Below are positions 61,242-64,000 of a stretch of DNA of 64,000 nucleotides, in pieces; position 1 is the first letter of the stretch; every line of letters begins with the position of its first letter. The notes under the pieces are model-generated. The model was not told the DNA's origin. It was given only the letters and a program-made list of their open reading frames with translations, and made no database searches. This stretch comes from Scytolyngbya sp. HA4215-MV1. GTDB lineage: Bacteria > Cyanobacteriota > Cyanobacteriia > Leptolyngbyales > Leptolyngbyaceae. Both the position numbers and the translations under genes were made by a program. The DNA lies in assembly GCA_019359045.1 (NCBI GenBank), contig JAHHIA010000018.1, forward strand, positions 23,556 to 87,555, given 5' to 3'.

Positions 61242-63425
61242 ATGACCAATCTGCTTTTGATCGAAAGTCCGGGTAAATCCAAGAAATTGAGTCAAATTTT
61301 AGGTTCTGGTTGGATCGTGAAAGCCAGCATGGGACATGTGCGTGAACTAGCAGACGATGGCGAGGATGCGTTGGGATTTGATCTGTTAGATCGCCGCATT
61401 GAGTGTCGTTACGAACCCAGAGGAGCCAAAGGTAAAAAGGTACTGGCAGAGCTGCGGCAGGCAGTGAAACAAGCAGATGCAGTCTATATCGCCACTGACC
61501 CCGATCGCGAAGGAGAAACGATCGGCTGGCATCTGCAACAGGAATTGCGGCTCAAAAATCCACATCGGGTGGTTTACAGCGAAATTACGCCCCAAGCGGT
61601 GAGAGCCGCGATCTCCCAGCCCCGGACCCTAGATCAGTCTCTCATTGCCGCTGGACGGGCACGCGATTGTCTCGATAAGCTGGTGGGCTATAAGGGCAGC
61701 AAATATGTCGTGTGGCGACTCAACATCGGCGCGAAGTCGATGGGGCGGGTGCAGAGTGCAACACTGCATCTGCTATGTGTGCGGGAGAAAGAAATCCAAG
61801 CTTTTAAACCTCAAAACTACTGGAGCGTTTGGGTGGAGTATGGGGAAGGGTTTAAGGCGTTTTATCAAGCCAAATTGAATACCGATCCAAGTTCTCAATC
61901 GGCAGCAGCGACCGAGCTACCCGATGATGCGACCGAAAGCAAGGATAGTCAGGAATCCGATCGGGTCAGTAGTCAAGCAGAAGCCGATCGGCTAGTGGAG
62001 ATCGCGCGTTCCCATCCCCATCAAGTGGTAACCGTCGAAGGCAAAGTCGCCTATCAATCACCGCCGCCGCCTTTCATCACCTCCACCTTGCAGCAGTCCG
62101 CTGGGTCAAAACTCCGCTTCAGTCCCGATAAAACGATGAAAGTGGCGCAAGCACTCTATGAGGCAGGTCACATTACCTACATGCGAACAGATTCGGTCAT
62201 GTTAGCTGAGCCATTTTGCGCAGCCGTGCGGCAGTATCTGGAACAACAGGATCCGAGCAACGTCCCCAATAAAACGACGCGGCACCGAGCGGTCAAAGGA
62301 GCACAGGAAGCGCATGAAGCGATTCGTCCGACCGATGTGCAGCGATCGCCTACGCAACTGCAAGCCAGCACCGATGAGACCCGGCTGTATGAGCTGATCT
62401 GGAATCGAGCCGTGGCTTCTCAGTGCTGTCCCGCCCGGTTGCGCAAAACACGCGTTGTGACAAAATCTGCCGCAGTACATTGGGAAGCCAGGGGACAGGT
62501 GATAGAATTTCCCGGCTATACCCGCTACTGGAACAACGTAAGTGCCGATACCCAACTCCCTACCTTGAAGCAGAACCAGTTACTCACGCTAACGCAGGCA
62601 GCGACAGACAAAAAGCAAACTCAACCGCCGCCGCGTTATACGGAACCCAAACTGGTGCAATTGATGGAGCGCAGAGGCATTGGGCGACCCAGCACCTATG
62701 CACCCACCATCAAAACGCTGAAGGAGCGAACGTATGTGCAGGTTGAGAAGGGAAAGCTCCAGCCCACGACCTTGGGACTGGAATTGGATGGGGCGTTAGA
62801 AAAGCTACTGCCAGAGTTGATTCAGCCAGAGTTTACGGCTCAAATGGAGTCTGCACTGGACACGATCGCTCAAGGCAAACAGGACTGGCAAGGGTATTTA
62901 ACTCATTGGCATCGCACCTATTTTGTGCCTGCTTTAGAAAAAGCGGCACAACTGTTGAAATCCAATCCTGTTCAAGCGGTGACAACGGATAGAGCGCGAT
63001 CGTCCGTCTCACCTTTGTCGAAATCCAAGACAATGGTTACAAAAACTACTTGTCCCCAGTGTGGAAAAGCCATGAGCAAAGTTCCTTGCCAATCCAAGAA
63101 GCTGAAGGCAGATCATTTCCTCAAATGTGGAGCAGCAGAGTGTGGAGCGGTGATGTTCTGGAATCCGCAGCGGAAGCAGTATGAATTGCCCTACGCTCAA
63201 CGAACGCCAAATCCACAGGCATTCACAGATGTGCCCTGTCCCGTGTGTGGGGCGTTATTAGAGCGCTATGGCTACACGAAGGAAGGAAAAGAGAAGAAGA
63301 TGTTGCGCTGTTCGCTGCTCGAAAATCGCCGGGGAAAATGCAAGGAGGTAGCATTTTTCGAGGGACGAGAAGGCTTTTGGTCGCCGAAGTTTGGCACACT
63401 GAAGTTGGAAAGTTTGGTGGAGTAG
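61242..63425 (+). CDS. topA: DNA topoisomerase I, type IA
   Basis: A 727-residue enzyme that relaxes negative supercoils. The TOPRIM domain has LLIESPGKSKKLSQILG and the metal-binding DPDREGETIGWHL. The active tyrosine is Y313 in THITYMRTDSVML. The C-terminus has two zinc ribbons (CPQCGKAMSKVPC...FLKC and CPVCGALLERYG...MLRCS). It is shorter than E. coli TopA (865) because fewer C-terminal modules are present. A variable acidic, Ser/Gln-rich loop (about 215-245) interrupts the body. Cyanobacteria often carry two type IA genes; this may be the second copy. It is divergent from padR and could share its operator. Confidence 0.94.
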   Translation: MTNLLLIESPGKSKKLSQILGSGWIVKASMGHVRELADDGEDALGFDLLDRRIECRYEPRGAKGKKVLAELRQAVKQADAVYIATDPDREGETIGWHLQQELRLKNPHRVVYSEITPQAVRAAISQPRTLDQSLIAAGRARDCLDKLVGYKGSKYVVWRLNIGAKSMGRVQSATLHLLCVREKEIQAFKPQNYWSVWVEYGEGFKAFYQAKLNTDPSSQSAAATELPDDATESKDSQESDRVSSQAEADRLVEIARSHPHQVVTVEGKVAYQSPPPPFITSTLQQSAGSKLRFSPDKTMKVAQALYEAGHITYMRTDSVMLAEPFCAAVRQYLEQQDPSNVPNKTTRHRAVKGAQEAHEAIRPTDVQRSPTQLQASTDETRLYELIWNRAVASQCCPARLRKTRVVTKSAAVHWEARGQVIEFPGYTRYWNNVSADTQLPTLKQNQLLTLTQAATDKKQTQPPPRYTEPKLVQLMERRGIGRPSTYAPTIKTLKERTYVQVEKGKLQPTTLGLELDGALEKLLPELIQPEFTAQMESALDTIAQGKQDWQGYLTHWHRTYFVPALEKAAQLLKSNPVQAVTTDRARSSVSPLSKSKTMVTKTTCPQCGKAMSKVPCQSKKLKADHFLKCGAAECGAVMFWNPQRKQYELPYAQRTPNPQAFTDVPCPVCGALLERYGYTKEGKEKKMLRCSLLENRRGKCKEVAFFEGREGFWSPKFGTLKLESLVE

Positions 63426-64000
63426 GAGAAGATCAGCAGCATGATATCACTCTCCAAGGTGCCAGTCAGGAATTGGCCACGATCCATTCACCGTGAGCAA
63501 AACGCGCTTGAGCAATTGTTATAAGCTGATATTTCAGCAACCGTTAACTTGGTAGCTTCGACGGCAGGTGCAACAGAGTGAACGACCTATTTCAATCAGT
63601 TGCAATCTGTGCATGTTCGTAAGCGGAAGCGAATGGATTTGTTTAAGCAATTGCGGTAATGAAGCATAGCGAAAAGAAATTTTAGTTTAAATGCGACAGC
63701 ATCAATCTTCACGACCTTGATGAAATGAGTCCAGACAATGCAAATGCCAGAGTTGAAAATGTGGTTAGAAGCATTATTGGCAAATGAATCTATCATCAAC
63801 AACAGGTGCAGTTTTATGAACTGTCCCAGGTACGGATTCCAGTCCTGTAAAGTAATTCACATCGGGATCGACTCGGGCGCACCTAACGGTTGGGGGAGTA
63901 GAGATGGAGGGTTAAGGGGTGTTCTGCGAACAAGGGATCAAACCGCTCATTGACCCAGGCTAGACGCAAGTGCAACAAATGATTAAATCCTGCCTCACTC
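63426..64000. other. Region after topA without a supported gene
   Basis: A 71-codon frame (63738-63953) and an internal MNCPRYGFQSC start at 63818 are visible but have no clear family and no ribosome-binding site. The second piece faintly recalls transposase zinc fingers, but too little remains to call one. No terminator hairpin is obvious. Confidence 0.35.

Noticed and set aside
61082..61276. Open frame of 64 codons before topA reading LEQQMYVEAVSDRTLLFLDRLYY
   Set aside because: Protein-like to the eye, but it lacks an ATG, overlaps the topA start in another frame and matches nothing I can name; possibly a gene remnant.
63818..63953. MNCPRYGFQSC... as a possible transposase N-terminus
   Set aside because: Only a weak resemblance to a transposase zinc finger; no inverted repeats or downstream transposase sequence within the window.
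1..64000. CRISPR arrays
   Set aside because: No set of regularly spaced direct repeats was seen; the repeats present are hairpin elements with irregular, long spacing.

Overview
The window reads as chromosome of a cyanobacterium, probably a filamentous or Leptolyngbya-like lineage (the lineage is inference). The octamer GCGATCGC (HIP1, for example at 1033-1040) and its core CGATCG are scattered throughout. The gene set also fits: a BciB-type divinyl reductase for chlorophyll synthesis, a DesC-type acyl-lipid desaturase, DUF928, a CHASE2 adenylate cyclase, XisI, and several small proteins typical of cyanobacteria. Codon use looks even except for a more AT-rich glycosyltransferase block (15.8-19.4 kb). 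I saw no tRNA, rRNA, CRISPR array or intact insertion sequence.

Layout. 0-8.6 kb: a truncated RND efflux pump, DUF928 and a CHASE2 adenylate cyclase on the minus strand, then an omega-aminotransferase coupled to a DUF554 membrane protein. 8.7-15.4 kb: a SIMPL-domain secreted protein, an HPt plus REC-GGDEF signalling pair, phosphoenolpyruvate synthase, a 33-codon mini-ORF and a universal stress protein. 15.8-19.4 kb: three glycosyltransferases, two of them tandem CgeB-like relatives. 19.4-28.5 kb: deaminase, SH3-like protein, HtpX, MFS transporter, 4-hydroxyphenylpyruvate dioxygenase, GH13 enzyme, peptide deformylase, YbjN-like and Coq4-like proteins.

28.8-32.2 kb is the most unusual block. 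It is a tight three-gene operon: a ketoacyl synthase III fused to a haem-oxygenase-like diiron oxidase domain, a secreted protein that is little more than two copies of an HlyD-type hairpin, and an unrecognised 315-residue protein. Next come a ProA-like protein whose catalytic cysteine position is isoleucine, DesC, a methionine gamma-lyase-family enzyme, BciB and a secreted trypsin-like protease. 41.9-48.5 kb is a same-strand redox run: glucose-dehydrogenase-like SDR, membrane-anchored FAD/2Fe-2S reductase, GMC oxidoreductase, a DUF5996-like protein, a zinc ribbon and a secreted double-VOC protein.

48.5-64 kb: a DUF4349 lipoprotein, the tail of a dead histidine kinase, a very large alpha-2-macroglobulin without a visible thioester, a TerB-Coq4 fusion, a XisI gene paired with an unusually long protein whose C-terminus resembles XisH, a decayed xisH/xisI chimera, an aldo/keto reductase, a PadR regulator with a clear palindromic operator, and a topoisomerase I.

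Four copies of a hairpin-forming intergenic element sharing the core GCATTTGGYGC...AAATGC occur at 24.4, 38.4, 42.8 and 44.3 kb. Two of them lie inside a longer repeat of about 160 bp. Two further near-perfect long hairpins stand at 8.7 and 39.7 kb.
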